From: Ceratotherium simum simum
Lineage: Eukaryota; Chordata; Mammalia; Perissodactyla; Rhinocerotidae
NCBI RefSeq assembly: GCF_000283155.1
Contig: NW_004454216.1
Location: 3,463,456 to 3,527,455 of the forward strand
Direction: 5' to 3'
Length of the DNA stretch: 64,000 nt
Positions 43,010 through 53,319 of this stretch are shown one piece after another (the stretch's first letter is position 1; each line of letters starts with the position of its first letter). The position numbers were made by a program, and so were the translations under genes. The notes beneath the pieces are model-generated. The model saw only the letters and a list, made by a program, of their open reading frames with translations, did not search any database and was not told the origin of the DNA.

Positions 43010-43228
43010 ACAGAAATCCAACTCAGCTAGTTCAAGTTAAAAACAAAATAAATAGAATTTATCTACTGCTGAAAAAATTTGCAGCACATGTGGCATCAGG
43101 CCAAATGATGTTTTCAGGCCTGCCTCTCTCTCCACTCCTCAGATTTGCTCAGCAGGTCTTCTCCATGTGGTAGCCCATATGACTCCCCAGGGCTCCAGGC
43201 TAACATGTTCCTTAAAAAAAGAAAGAGT
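43010..43228. mobile_element. old unclassified interspersed repeat, left half
   Basis: GGGTTACAGAAATCCAACTCAGCTAGTTCAAG, CCTGCCTCTCTCTCCACTCCTCAG, CAGGTCTTCTCCATGTGGTAGCCCATATGACTCCCCAGGGCTCCAGGCTAACATG. I know this as a widespread mammalian repeat wording ('caactcaaactggcttaagc... tctccatgtggtggcaaaatggctgcc'), but I cannot name the family with confidence. The ERE interrupts it; it appears to continue at 43518-43760. Confidence 0.5.
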
Positions 43229-43510
43229 GGGGCCGGCCTGGCGGCGCAAGCAGTTAAGTGCGCGTGCTCCGCTGCGGCGGCCCGGGGTTCGCTGGTTCGG
43301 ATCCCGGGCGCGCACCGACGCACTGCTTGGCAAGCCATGCTGTGGCGGCATCCCATATAAAGTGGAGGAAGATGGGCACAGATGTTAGCCCAGGGCCGTC
43401 TTCCTCAGCAAAAAAAAGAGGAGGATTGGCGGATGTTAGCAAAAAAAAGAGGAGGATTGGCGGAGGTTAGCACAGGGCTGATCTCCTAAAAAAAAAAAAA
43501 AAAAAAAAAA
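43229..43510 (+). mobile_element. ERE SINE, consensus-like, with 31-bp tail duplication
   Basis: This is the least diverged ERE in the window: GGGGCCGGCCTGGCGGCG, GTGCGCGTGCTCCGCTGCGGCGGCCCGGGGTTCGCTGGTTCGGATCCCGGGCGCGCACCGACGCACTGC, CCATGCTGTGGCGGCATCCCATATAAAGTGGAGGAAGATGGGC. The CpG sites of the tRNA-like part are mostly intact, so it is young. The tail region is odd: a 31-bp block (A8-GAGGAGGATTGGCGG-ATGTTAGC) at 43410-43440 is repeated at 43441-43471 with one base changed. It ends in a poly(A) of about 25. Flanks AAAGAGTG at 43222-43229 and 43511-43518 look like the TSD. Open frames on both strands across it are not genes. Confidence 0.95.
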
Positions 43511-43517
43511 AAAGAGT

Positions 43518-43760
43518 GCCTCTTTCCTGATAATTCCAGTAAAAGTCCCAAGAAGTGATGCATGTAGCCAGGAGATACCATGCTCTGATTCCCGCTTCTA
43601 GGTTGCCTGAGCCTCTTTGGAACCAGAGGGTAAAGCCAGTCTCACTTGAACTACTGGTCTAAGAGAAGGAGATGGGTGGTTCACCAAAAGAAGATGCAGT
43701 TATTATCAAAAGAAAGAAGGGATTCTGGGAAAGCAAAAAAACCCAACAAAAATAGGTCAC
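43518..43760. mobile_element. old unclassified interspersed repeat, right half
   Basis: GTGCCTCTTTCCTGATAATTCCAGTAAAAGTCCCAAG, CATGCTCTGATTCCCG, GTTGCCTGAGCCTC, GGAGATGGGTGGTTCACCAAAAGAAGATGCAG, AAGGGATTCTGGGAAAGCAAAAAAACCC. This continues the order of the repeat left of the ERE. It is the host of the SINE insertion. Confidence 0.5.
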
Positions 43761-44170
43761 TACTATGTGACTAAGGAGATTTGTTCTAATGAAGCAGGGT
43801 ATCACCAACTACCACCAAGACACATCTCTGATTCTTAGAATCTGTCTAAAGATTTGTAATACTTATAATACCTGTGTATCTCTCATAGGTCCCATAGAAT
43901 GTGCTATAATGTAGTAATGTAGGTTCACCCTAAGGATTACGTTTAACTTTTTAGGGGAGAACCTTAAGGCTCCAGGATTTCTTGTCTTTATCTTTCACAT
44001 CTGCATCATATTCTGATGATCTCTGAACATTTGACATTCCTCTTGATTCCTCTCTGCCTCTACAGCATGTTTTTTCCATCTTTCTCTCAACTGATCTATG
44101 TGGGCTTGCAATAAGCAGTCATGGAGTCAGGCTGCTCCTTGAGCCATGGGGGTGGCAAATGGTGCTACTG
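43761..44170. other. unassigned sequence
   Basis: No gene or repeat recognised between the old repeat and the Tigger-like element. Confidence 0.3.
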
Positions 44171-44176
44171 ATTATA

Positions 44177-44738
44177 CAGTAGTCACTCCTTATCCGTGGT
44201 TTTACATTCTGCAGTTTCAGCTACCAACAGTCAACTGTGGTCCGAAAATATTAAATGGAAAATTCCATAAATAAACAATTTATAAGTTTTAAATTATGTG
44301 CTGTTCTGAGTAGCGTGATGAAATCACATGCCACCCCACTCCATCCTGCTCGGGGCGTGATTCATCCCTTTGTCCAGCGTATCCACGCTGTATACGCTAC
44401 TCGCCACTTAGTCACATAAAAGCCGTCTAGGTTATCAGATTGACTGTCACAGTATCACAGTGCTTGTGTTCAACTATCCCTCATTTTACTTAACAATGCC
44501 CCGAAGTGCGAGAGTAGTGATGCTGGCAATTTATTACAATATATCGTTATAATTGTTCTACTTCATTATTAGTTATCACTGTTAATCTCTTACTGTGCCT
44601 AATTTATAAATTAAACTTTATCATAGGTGTGTATATACAGAAAAAAATATAGTATATATAGGGTTCAGTACTATCTGCGGTTTCAGTCATCCACTGGGGG
44701 TCTTGGAACATATCCCCAGTGGAATGGGGGGACTACGG
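44177..44738 (+). mobile_element. Tigger-type DNA transposon, internally deleted, TA-flanked
   Basis: The left end CAGTAGTCACTCCTTATCCGTGG is complementary to the right end CAGTGGAATGGGGGGACTACGG, and TA flanks both sides (44175-44176, 44739-44740). Inside are AATATTAAATGGAAAATTCCATAAATAAACAATT, GTTCTGAGTAGCGTGATGAAATC, CATCCCTTTGTCCAGCGTATCCACGCTGTATACGCTACTCGCC, and CCCTCATTTTACTTAACAATG. The last leads into CCCCGAAGTGCGAGAGTAGTGATGCTGGC, which is the first codons of the CENP-B-like transposase. The coding region then stops abruptly (about 44533) and 3' sequence follows. It is a deletion derivative of roughly 0.56 kb and cannot make transposase. Confidence 0.88.
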
Positions 44739-44744
44739 TATATT

Positions 44745-46880
44745 GTGGCACAAGTTTTAGGTCCACTACTCAAAGCAGAAGGGACTTTTCCTCCAAAATG
44801 TGTAGAAAACATACATTTTGTCACCACGGGTCACAAAAAATACCAATTATGGCAAAAAAGAACACAGGTACAGATTTTTCAGTGTACATGGGAAAAAGCA
44901 GCATTTCTCTCGTGTCTTATCTTTTGCAGAGCATATTGAAATGGAACAAAGCCTTCTGAAAAATAATATAATAAATATTTTGTTCTCGAATTTTATATTT
45001 TAAGTAAATATTGAAGAAATAGCTGGTATTTGGAGCTCAGAATTAAAGAATGGGCCGCTGCAGACTGTCACACTTGGGAGGGGTGGCGGGCATGCCAGTT
45101 GGACCATACTGTTCCCTCAGCTATACCATTTAGAGTCATTTCCAGGTTCTTAATGCGGAGAATGCAAACAAGTATCAGAAAGCATTATACACTCCTATTC
45201 TTTGTGTATGTAAGGAATTGCACAGTTCTCATTTCAGATTATGCATTCGCCATTTTCAGCAACTCCCTTGTTGTCTTTCTAAAGCTCTGAGTTAAAAAAA
45301 AATCTTCTTTTGGTATATAAATATCTGGACCAAATTTGATATTCAGAGAAGAGATTCTAGTGCCCTGAGTAGGCAAAACCAGAAAAACACATTATTTTTA
45401 GAATCCTTTTATGAATTCTTTCTTCCAAGTTACTTCTGAATGATTCAGCCTCTCAAAGAACTCAGAGTCTAGGGAGGTATTTCTCTACAGCAGTAATAGT
45501 GGGTACAGTAGGATATACCTTAGTACTTTGTTCTCCCAGAATTTCCTTCACATAATAGTCAAATTTCCTTAAGTCCTATAAAACAGAATGAAAAATAAAT
45601 AAGCAAAACTTAGGGTGACATGACAGCTCATGTCATGCTCAGAAATGGTGGGTCAGTGCAAATCTGGATCCCTTAGCTAGACAGATGATCTCATTACTAG
45701 GTATAGTTGTACATGAGCCATGAATTTTCACCTTGCAGGTATGTCTTTACTTTGAATCCCATGCATGACAGATTGAGTTATTTCTGTCACCTTGAGGAGA
45801 TCCCTACTTCTATGTCAGAGTTTAAAGAAGAAAACGGAAGCAAACTTTTCTCCAGTTGCCACTAGTTAACTGTGACCCTGAATGAGAAATAGTTTGAAGA
45901 AGAGTTGGTTAATTTTCATTAGAATTAACATGAGCAATCTTTCCAAAAGGTCCACGATTTCACGATCTCTTTTAAAAGTATCTGATCTTTTAGGGTACCC
46001 CATGCTCTCATCCCTCTCTTTATTTTGCACTCACATTCCAAGGGCTTAACTTTCTCATCAACATGAACAAGAGCTTCAGGGACTTAAGTGCCCTCACCTT
46101 GAGGATATACTGAGTTGAGTCATGGACTGTGAAATAACCTTCCTTCCTCTAGATAGCTTTAGGTAATATATGGAATGAGTTTTTTCTTTACTCTTTATTT
46201 TTTAAATTTATTTCGTTTTTACCCAGTCATTTCTATAAGCCATTTAAAATCGTGTTTTGTTAAAATAAAGAAGAATATAAAAAATGTCTGAAGTCACTCT
46301 GTAATTTTGAGTCTAAGTTTTCCCAGTATGTAGAATTGAGATACATGGGTATCTGACTTACTAACAAGTGAGTATAATAAGTGCATTGTAAACTATTTGC
46401 TTGGAGTTTGGAATATCTTTTCTTTATGTCATTGTGGTGATTACGTTCCAAAACCAGTATACAAAATCATCTTTAACCTTTGATCTATGTGAAATATAAC
46501 TATAAAACTAAACTTTATATGTAAAAATGTTTTCTGAGAAAAAAATTCCCAGACTTCTATTTTGAGATGGCAGGAACACTTCTCATCCACATTTCTCAGC
46601 AGTGGAAATGACTCACTCCTTTTTCCTAATCATCTATTTGGTGTGTAGTAGGATCAAAGGAATCCACCAAGAAGAAATTATGAATTGTATTTATGACTGT
46701 AATAAATGTACAAACAGAATGAAAATCGACAACTTTCTCTGGGAAGCTCTGCCAGTTTCTCCCCAAATACAAATTCACCTGACTCTGGCTTTTGTTTATA
46801 AACTACTGACTGGGGATAGGGGAGGAGGGCAAGGAACTTTCTGCATAGTCCAGTGGTGGTGTTTATAACACCATATTTAA
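44745..46880. other. unassigned sequence
   Basis: About 2.1 kb with no gene or named repeat that I can support. Short frames here (for example 110 codons at 44627-44959, 88 codons at 46602-46868) overlap repeat sequence or have no motif. 46190-46270 is T-rich and may be worn LINE sequence. Confidence 0.35.
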
Positions 46881-46884
46881 TTGC

Positions 46885-47010
46885 TTGTTTATTATCTCTC
46901 TCTTCTACTAGCCTGAACATTTTAAGGCAAGACTATATTCAGTTCACAATGGTACCCACATAGACCCTAGCACATAGAAATGCAAAATAAATATTGGTTA
47001 ATCAATGAAC
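46885..47010 (+). mobile_element. L2 LINE 3' end
   Basis: TCTACTAGCCTGAACATTTTAAGGCAAGACTATATTCAG, then CACATAGACCCTAGCACATAGAAATGCAAAATAAATATTGGTTAATCAATGAA. This fits the sense L2 3' end ('cactagactgtaagctccttgagggcaggga... cctagcacagtgcctggcacatagta... aataaatatttgttgaatgaa'). Confidence 0.72.
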
Positions 47011-47610
47011 TGGGAATGGAGAGGAACATAAGTAGGGTGATGAGGATGAAGGTTGGAGAATTTCAATGCTAGGAGATTATGATGCTCAGGAACTACAAAG
47101 GTAGGGGAGCTCATAGAGAATTTCTTTCTCCTTAGCTATCTGCCTGGTTTCTCTCCTCTGTCTTCTGTAACCACCCTTGATCATCTTTATAACATGTCCA
47201 AGTTTCCTTTCTAGCGGAATACATTGACACAGTTACCATTCAAGTTTCTGTGCCTGAAACTATCACAGAGACATTTTGAGATTTTTAAACTGACTTTTCT
47301 AATAGGAGCAATGAGGAAATATATATGAGAACTAGAGTTTCCTTACATGTTTATTCTTTAGGGTTTATACTTAGATCACGAAGGGCAAGACTATTCTGCA
47401 TATCTGTACTGATTCTCTCCATACACTGAAGACTGACAAAATTCATTTGCATTTCAGTGAGAGACTCTTAATCAGCCTTTCCAAGCATTTCATTGAAGGA
47501 ACTGAGCTAGGCTGGTAGCTGAAAAGTGAAAATAAAGTAGAATCTGGAGGGAGATGAGAAGTGAGGTTAGGGCCCATATACGAATAGAATAATGTTCCTT
47601 AGTTCAAATA
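47011..47610. other. unassigned sequence
   Basis: No gene or named repeat that I can support. The last 80 bases may belong to the antisense L2 that follows the microsatellite. Confidence 0.3.
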
Positions 47611-47614
47611 GAGG

Positions 47615-47652
47615 TTTGTGTGTGCGTGTGTGTGTGTGTGTGTGCGTGTGTA
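47615..47652. repeat. (TG)n microsatellite
   Basis: About 19 TG units with two TGCG interruptions. It is likely to vary in length. Confidence 0.93.
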
Positions 47653-47679
47653 GGCAACGACTGTGGAAGATGAAAGAAG

Positions 47680-48135
47680 TGATCACATTGTTAGAAAACA
47701 TTCCAAGTGGAGCCAATGCATGAAAGGGAGAAATAGCATGGCCAGTATAAGTAGAGCAGTTTATTGTCACTGGAATATAATTTGGGAGGAAAGGACTCAC
47801 GGGAAAAGAAATCATAATGATAGACAGAGATTAGCTCCTGGAGTGTCTTCAATGTCACATCGAGTAGCTTGAACGTTATATTGCAGATGTTTTAAGGACT
47901 GGGGGAAATTGACTAGTTGGGTGGCAGTGTTAGATATGGACCTGAAGGGAAAAGGAATATCAGTCAGGAGAAGTGTTCAATACTTAAGTTAGGGCAGCGA
48001 TAGCAAAGATGGAGATGGTAGGAGTTGGATTATTTAGAAGATAAAATTTGTATAATTTAATGACTGGGTTTGGTGAGCCAAGGGAGGTGTTATCTAAAGA
48101 GGACTGCCTGTGGTAGTGACTGACAATGGGTATTA
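47680..48135 (-). mobile_element. L2 LINE fragment, antisense
   Basis: AACATTCCAAGTGGAGCCAATGCATGAAAGGGAGAAATAGCATGGCCAG, GAGTGTCTTCAATGTCACATCGAGTAGCTTGAACGTTATATTGCAGATG, TTTTAAGGACTGGGGGAAATTGAC, TTAGGGCAGCGATAGCAAAGATGGAGATGG, GACTGGGTTTGGTGAGCCAAGGGAGG. This is reversed L2 ORF2, from C-terminal to the middle, with many indels. Confidence 0.75.
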
Positions 48136-48640
48136 TAAGGGTGGAAGAGATAACTTCCTTTCAGATCCTTGGAAGAAATTTCATTGTTATCACCCAATAA
48201 GATTCAGGTCTATTTTTTTTTCTTACGGAGAAAAGTTAGCAACTGTCCTTTTAAAAATATGTTTTTCAGCGGTTCTTTTTGGAATCTGCCCAGAGCAAAA
48301 TCATGTACTTGATATATTGGCCAGTATTTAACACAGAATACATCAATATTTCCAATCACAATAAATATGCTATAAAGACAAGTTCAATGCTTATCTTAAT
48401 TGGCTAACAGATAATCAGGCTCATGGTGCTATTTAATCCATTAGCATTAACAAGGTAGAGGTAGGTTCTATCAATACGGACACTTGTTCATATCTCTAGG
48501 CCCAGGAAAATAAGAATTTACAATCACACCTAATGCTTCTTCATTAACAGCAGTGTGTTAACCCTAATTGTTTCAAACTCTAAAATTCTGTTATATCACA
48601 CTGTAAAATTTACTGCCAATACTTGACTGTGTTAGTAGTC
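48136..48640. other. unassigned sequence
   Basis: AT-rich stretch with no gene or named repeat recognised. Confidence 0.3.
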
Positions 48641-48644
48641 TAGG

Positions 48645-48815
48645 GCCTCACTACGCAAAGTTGTCTATAGACAGTAGCATTTGTGTCAACTGGGAGCTTG
48701 TTAAAAATGATGAATCTCAGGCCCCAGACCTACTGAATCAGAACCAGCATTTTAGCATAATTCCCAGATGAGTCATTTGGGCATTAAAATTTGAGAAGCA
48801 CTTATCTAGGATATT
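48645..48815. mobile_element. MER5A hAT MITE
   Basis: CACTACGCAAAGTTGTCTATAGACAGTAGCATTTGTGTCAACTGGGAGCTTGTTAAAAATGATGAATCTCAGGCCCCAGACCTACTGAATCAGAACCAGCATTTTAGCATAATTCCCAGATGAGTCATTTGGGCATTAAAATTTGAGAAGCAC follows MER5A closely to its right inverted end. Confidence 0.88.
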
Positions 48816-48834
48816 GGTTTGTCTGAACATAAAA

Positions 48835-49355
48835 ATTACCTCGGAGACTTCCACTTTCTGGTAATGGCAGAGGATCTTGAATCAGAATAACCCTCCTGCT
48901 GAAAACAATGATAAACTTTGGAAAACCATTTTAGGGCATTGGAGAGCAACCACAAACAGGGAGATTCTAGAGCAATTAAACTCTTAAATGAAGAGAACCA
49001 CACAGAGCAAGATCTGCATTTATACAACTTTGCTCTGAGGGTACTACCCAGTCAATACAGTGCTCTGGCAAATACAGGACAATGAGGAAACCAGAATCCT
49101 ATTGACTTTAAGGAGTCAGAGGTCAAAGTTCAGGGAGGCCACGATGGCTGGAAATTGAGAAAATACTACAAAGTAGAGAAGCACAGAAGGAGATCCCAAA
49201 GTCTAGATAAAAACCATTCTGAAATCCTTGGCTAATTTCTAAAAGGTACCCACAAGTGTTGAAACTCCAAGTAGCCAAAGGGAAAACAAAAAGTGAAAGA
49301 CTACAGGAACTTGATAGAGATTTCAGCTGCAAAGACAATAAGGGAGACAGATTTT
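48835..49355 (+). mobile_element. L1M 5' UTR, sense
   Basis: GGAGACTTCCACTTTCTGGTAATGGCAGAGGATC, CTGAAAACAATGATAAACTTTGGAAAAC, AGTAGAGAAGCACAGAAGGAGATCCCAAAGTCTAGATAAAAACC, AAATCCTTGG, AAACTCCAAGTAGCCAAAGGGAAAACAAAAAG, TTTCAGCTGCAAAGAC. This wording is that of an old L1M 5' UTR from near its start. It ends where the antisense L1 begins, so two L1s meet here in opposite orientations. Confidence 0.68.
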
Positions 49356-49369
49356 ATTAACATTTTATA

Positions 49370-50860
49370 TTGTTTTTTCTTTTGTTAATTTCTGGTCTTA
49401 TCTTTATTATTGCCCTCCTTCTACATACTTTGGTGTTACTTTGCTCTACTTTCCTAACTTCTTAAGGTGAAAATTTAGGTCATTGGTTTTCTACCTTTCT
49501 TCTTTTCTAATATAGTCATGAAAGATTAATAAATTTCCCTGAAAGAACTCCTTTACCTGCATCCCACAAGATTTGGTATGTTGTAACTTCATTATCATTC
49601 AGTTTGAATTCTTTTCTAATTTGCCTGTGATTTATTCTTTGACCCATAGATTATTTAGATGTGTGTCATTCAATTTCTGATGGGATTTTCCTAGACAGAA
49701 TTTTATTGCTATTGATTTCTAATTTAATATCATTGTGGTAGTAGAACATACTCTGTATGATGTTGGTTCATTTAAATTTACAGATACTTGTGTCATGACC
49801 CAGGATATGATCTATATTGATCATATGTACCACGCAAACTTAAAAAGATTGTATATTCTGCAGTTGTCAATTATACTGTTGTACAGTTGGCCCTCCATAT
49901 CTGCAGGTTTCACATTCTTGGATTCAACCACGGATTGTACTACACCATTTTATATAAGGGACTTGAGCATCTGCAGATTTTGGTATCTGTGGGGGTTCCT
50001 GGAACCAGTCCCACACGACTGTATAAATATCAGGAACGACTGTATAAATATCACTTCAATCAAAACGATTGATAGTGTTTCTCAGATCTTATATGTGTTT
50101 ACTGATATTTGTCTAGTACTCCATCAATTGATGAGAGATTGGTGTTAAAATCTCCATTTATGATTGTGGAACTAACCAGTGTCCATTTAATTCTATCAAT
50201 TTTTGATTTGTACAATTTGAAGCTATTATTACATGCATATATATTTCTGATCATTATGTCTTCCAGATGAAATAGTTCTTTAACAGTTGTTCTTTTCTAT
50301 CCCTCATAATACTCTTTATCTTAAAACATATTTTCTCTATATAAATATAGTTATTCCAGCCTTCTTATAATTACTGTTTGTGTAATATATATTTTCCTAT
50401 CCTTTTACTTTCAGCCTATCTGTGCATTATTTTTCAAATATGTCTCTTTTAGACAGCATATAGTTAGGGTTGTTTCTCACAAATTATGATTATTTCTGCC
50501 TTCTGATTAGACTGTTTTGCCCATTAACGTTTAAAGTAATTAATGATATGCTGGGATTTAGCTCTACCATTTTATTATTTGTTTCTGCTCATCTTTTCTG
50601 TTTTTGTTTTTCTTTGTTCATTCTTTTTCTACATTCTTTTGGGTTATTTGAATATATTTAGAATTCTATTTTAATTTATCTGTTGGTTTTTAGCTATACT
50701 TCTAATTATTTTCTGACAGTGGCTCTGTGGATTAAATATACATCTTTAACTTTTTATAGTCTACTTTTGGAATATTGTACTACTTCATATAAAATATAGA
50801 AACCCTGGGACTCCATAGGTCTATTTACCCCATCCCACCAATCCTCTCTACCTGTCATAT
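49370..50860 (-). mobile_element. L1 ORF2 endonuclease region, antisense
   Basis: TAGGTCATTGGTTTTCTACCTTTCTTCTTTTCTAATATAG, CCTGCATCCCACAAGATTTGGTATGTTGTAACTTCATTATCATTCAG, TTTGACCCATAGATTATTTAG, CATTGTGGTAGTAGAACATACTCTGTATGATG, AGTACTCCATCAATTGATGAGAGATTGGTGTTAAAATCTCC, CTATCCTTTTACTTTCAGCCTATCTGTGC, TTTTAGACAGCATATAGTTAGGG. It is the complement of the L1 endonuclease and early RT. A Tigger-like element lies inside (49884-50042). Continuous in order and orientation with the ORF1 segment that follows, so one L1 of about 2.7 kb remains. Confidence 0.9.
49884..50042. mobile_element. MER2/Tigger-like MITE nested in L1
   Basis: Left end CAGTTGGCCCTCCATATCTGCAGGTTTC, then ATTCTTGGATTCAACCACGGATTG, CATTTTATATAAGGGACTTGAGCATCTGCAGATTTTGGTATCTGTGGGGGTTCCTGGAACCAGTCCC, right end ACGACTG. 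TA flanks it (49882-49883 and after either right end). Most of the middle of the longer family member is deleted. The right junction is duplicated: an 18-base block at 50015-50032 recurs at 50036-50053. Confidence 0.87.
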
Positions 50861-52390
50861 ATATTATATCTACATACATTACAAAGTGTACAACAGAGCC
50901 ATAACTTTTACTTTAAATAGTCACATGTATTTTAAACAAATTGAGGAAAAACATCTTTTATGTGTATATATATATTTACCATTTCTGATGCTATTCGTTC
51001 CTTTTTAAATATCTGAGTTTCTATTTAGAATCATTCAGCTTGAACAGTTTCACTAAGTATTTTTTGTAACGCATGTTTGACAAAATCGCTTATTTTTCTA
51101 TTACAGAAGTTGTGATACATTGATTTTTTTTCAGCACTTTGAGGATATAGTTCCATTGTCTCTGGCCTCCATAATTTCTGATGAGAAGTTAACAGTTATG
51201 TAAATTGTTCTCCTCCTAAATAAAACGTGTCATATTTCCCAGATGTTTTGAAGATATTCTCTATATCTTTGTCTCAACAGGTTAACTATGTGCATAAATG
51301 TGATGTTATTCATATTTATCTGATGAGGTTTCCTACACTTAAAACTGTAAATTTATATCTTTTATCAAAATGGGAAAACTTTTGTTATTATTCTCAAATA
51401 TTTTTTCTGCCTTGTTCTCTCTTTCCTCTCACATTGTAAGCTACTTATTTTGATATATTGATCTATTTTCAACTTCACTGACTTTTTCTTCTTAACTTTC
51501 AGTCAGTTCTTAAATCCATCCACTGACTTTTTCATTTAGAAATTGTATTTTTTCAGTTCTGGAACTTCCTTTTTTTAAAAAATATTTTCAATTTCTCTAT
51601 TTGGGTTCATTATGTTTTCATTCATTATGAACATATTTTCCTATATCTCATTGACTAGAGTTATAAGAGCTGCTTTGAAGTCCTTGACTGCTATCTCTAA
51701 AATCTAGCTCACCTCAATGTTGGCCTTCACTGATTGTTTTCCGTTTTAAAATGGGTTACATTTTATTGCTTTGTTGTATTTCAAGTAATTTTGTGTTATA
51801 TCCTGAACATTGTGAACGTCATGTTATGGAGACTTAAATTCCGTCATATAGCTCAGAGGAGTACGTATATTTTTATTTTAGCAGACAGCTAACTTGGTTG
51901 GACTCAAACTGATAACTCTGACTATCAGATGGAAACCGAAATCTCAGTTAAGTTTTTTGTTTTGTTTTATTTTCCTTGTTAGCTGGGTTGCTTACAGCCT
52001 GTAGTCTGTCCTGCACATGTATAATTCAGCACTCAGCCAGTAACCTGGGCAGAGTTTTATACAAAATATGACCCCAGGGCTCTCTATTGTTTGTGGTTCC
52101 TGCCTCCCCAAACACACCTCTTGTTCCAGCAGCTGGGGTTGCCCCAAACTCTGTTCTTTCTTCTTCAGGCCAGAAATATTGTGGCTTAGACTTTCTATGG
52201 CTGTCCTTCATGGAGATGTGACTGTGAACTGCACTGAGGCCAAAATAACAAAAACCAACCCTCTGTTGATACCAGCTGCCAAGTTTTAACTCCTCTCCAG
52301 ATTCTGTCTCCTAATTTTCACTCTCCAAAATTGTCAGCTAACTGTTTTTGTATTTTTCCAGAGTTAATAACTGTTTTCTTTAGAATAGTT
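50861..52390 (-). mobile_element. L1 ORF1 and 5' UTR, antisense
   Basis: AGCTTGAACAGTTTCACTAAGTATTTTTTGTAACGC, GCACTTTGAGGATATAGTTCCATTGTCTCTGGCCTCCATAATTTCTGATGAGAAGTTAAC, TTTATCAAAATGGGAAAAC, TCTCAAATATTTTTTCTGCC, and the coiled-coil part AGTCAGTTCTTAAATCC. Then CTGGAACTTCC. This is the complement of ORF1 from its C terminus to its N-terminal coiled coil. From about 51850 on it reads like an old L1M 5' UTR in reverse (CCAAAATTGTCAGCTAACTG, GTGATTAGGGGCTCACTTGGCCCCAGCAGATATTGCAGAGG). It is the 5' part of the L1 whose ORF2 lies at 49370-50860. Confidence 0.78.
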
Positions 52391-52394
52391 GATG

Positions 52395-52560
52395 TGATTA
52401 GGGGCTCACTTGGCCCCAGCAGATATTGCAGAGGAAACTGTATTTTGAGTTAAGTTCCTAGAATTCGGGCTCCACCTAAGACTAACTAAATTGGAATCTT
52501 CATTTTACCATAATTCCTACATGAGTTGTGTGTGTATTTGTGCTAGTTGGCAATTTATTG
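52395..52560. mobile_element. MER5A-like fragment, partial
   Basis: GTTCCTAGAATTCGGGCTCCACCTAAGACTAACTAAATTGGAATCTTCATTTTACCATAATTCC resembles the right half of MER5A ('gggccccacccagacctactgaatcagaatctgcattttaacaagatccc'). It could equally be the outer end of the L1 5' UTR, which carries similar wording. Confidence 0.4.
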
Positions 52561-52639
52561 CCTCTTGGATGCAAATTCACCTTTAATAACATGGTTTGCA
52601 ATAATGGAGATAGATCTATTTAAGCATTTCTCCTGTGTA

Positions 52640-53312
52640 GAGAGCAAGATGTTAAACTTTAAAAGCAGAGGCTGCTAGAGGGACATTTCAGGAGAAAGGA
52701 CACTCTCTTTCTCATCCCAGGGTGCTTCCATTTTTATTTCTTCTTGTTCCTACCACATTCCTCCCAAGGGCACATGTAGGTGAGGACATCCATGACACTC
52801 TGCCCAAATCATGTGCCCAGAGCACACAATGCCTTGGTAAACTGGTAATCCTGGCCCAGGCCCAGTGATCACCTCACTGTGGCACTCCTGAAATGGACAC
52901 TGTGTATTTCAGGCCTTTCACTATTATGCTTGCAAGTGGATTCCCATGGTCTTGATTCTCTCTGGGGCATCTACCTGCCAGCCTTGGTCTACCTGCACCC
53001 TAGAGAAGCATTTCCTACTTACCCAGCAACAGTGACCAGCTCTGGTGCAGGCAACCAAATAAACTTCACAATACAGTCAAATCCAATTACACCTTGCAAC
53101 CAGGTCTGAATTCCAGCCTTGGGGAGGAGGCCTGGTTTCCAAATTTGTTCCTGTTTTGAGGACTGTTCCCTCAACCACAGGCTATTCTGTATAGTTTTCT
53201 TTATACTCTTATAATTAATTTCTGTTATGGGTAGTAATTCTTTAAACTTTCTCTGTTCAAATTACGGTAATGTCTCTGTCTTTGGATTACACCCTGACTG
53301 ATACAGGATTTG
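52640..53312 (+). mobile_element. probable ERVL-type LTR
   Basis: The right end ATTACGGTAATGTCTCTGTCTTTGGATTACACCCTGACTGATACAGG is the typical terminus of several ERVL-class LTRs ('...tcctgactggaccctgactgatacag'). Upstream are CAACCAAATAAACTTCACAATACAGTCAAATCCAATTACACCTTGCAACCAGGTCTGAA and a CAACCACAGGCTATTCTG segment. The family is not certain, the left end is a guess, and I saw no partner LTR. A 76-codon frame starting at 52879 lies inside it and resembles a signal peptide only by chance. Confidence 0.45.
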
Positions 53313-53319
53313 TATCATG

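Noticed and set aside
43114..43470. Cluster of 62-80-codon frames on both strands, Arg/Ala/Pro-rich
   Set aside because: All lie over the GC-rich ERE at 43229-43510. ERE copies produce the same peptides anywhere they land.
52879..53109. 76-codon frame beginning with a hydrophobic signal-like segment
   Set aside because: It lies in a probable LTR, has no Kozak context or homolog that I know, and length and composition are within chance.
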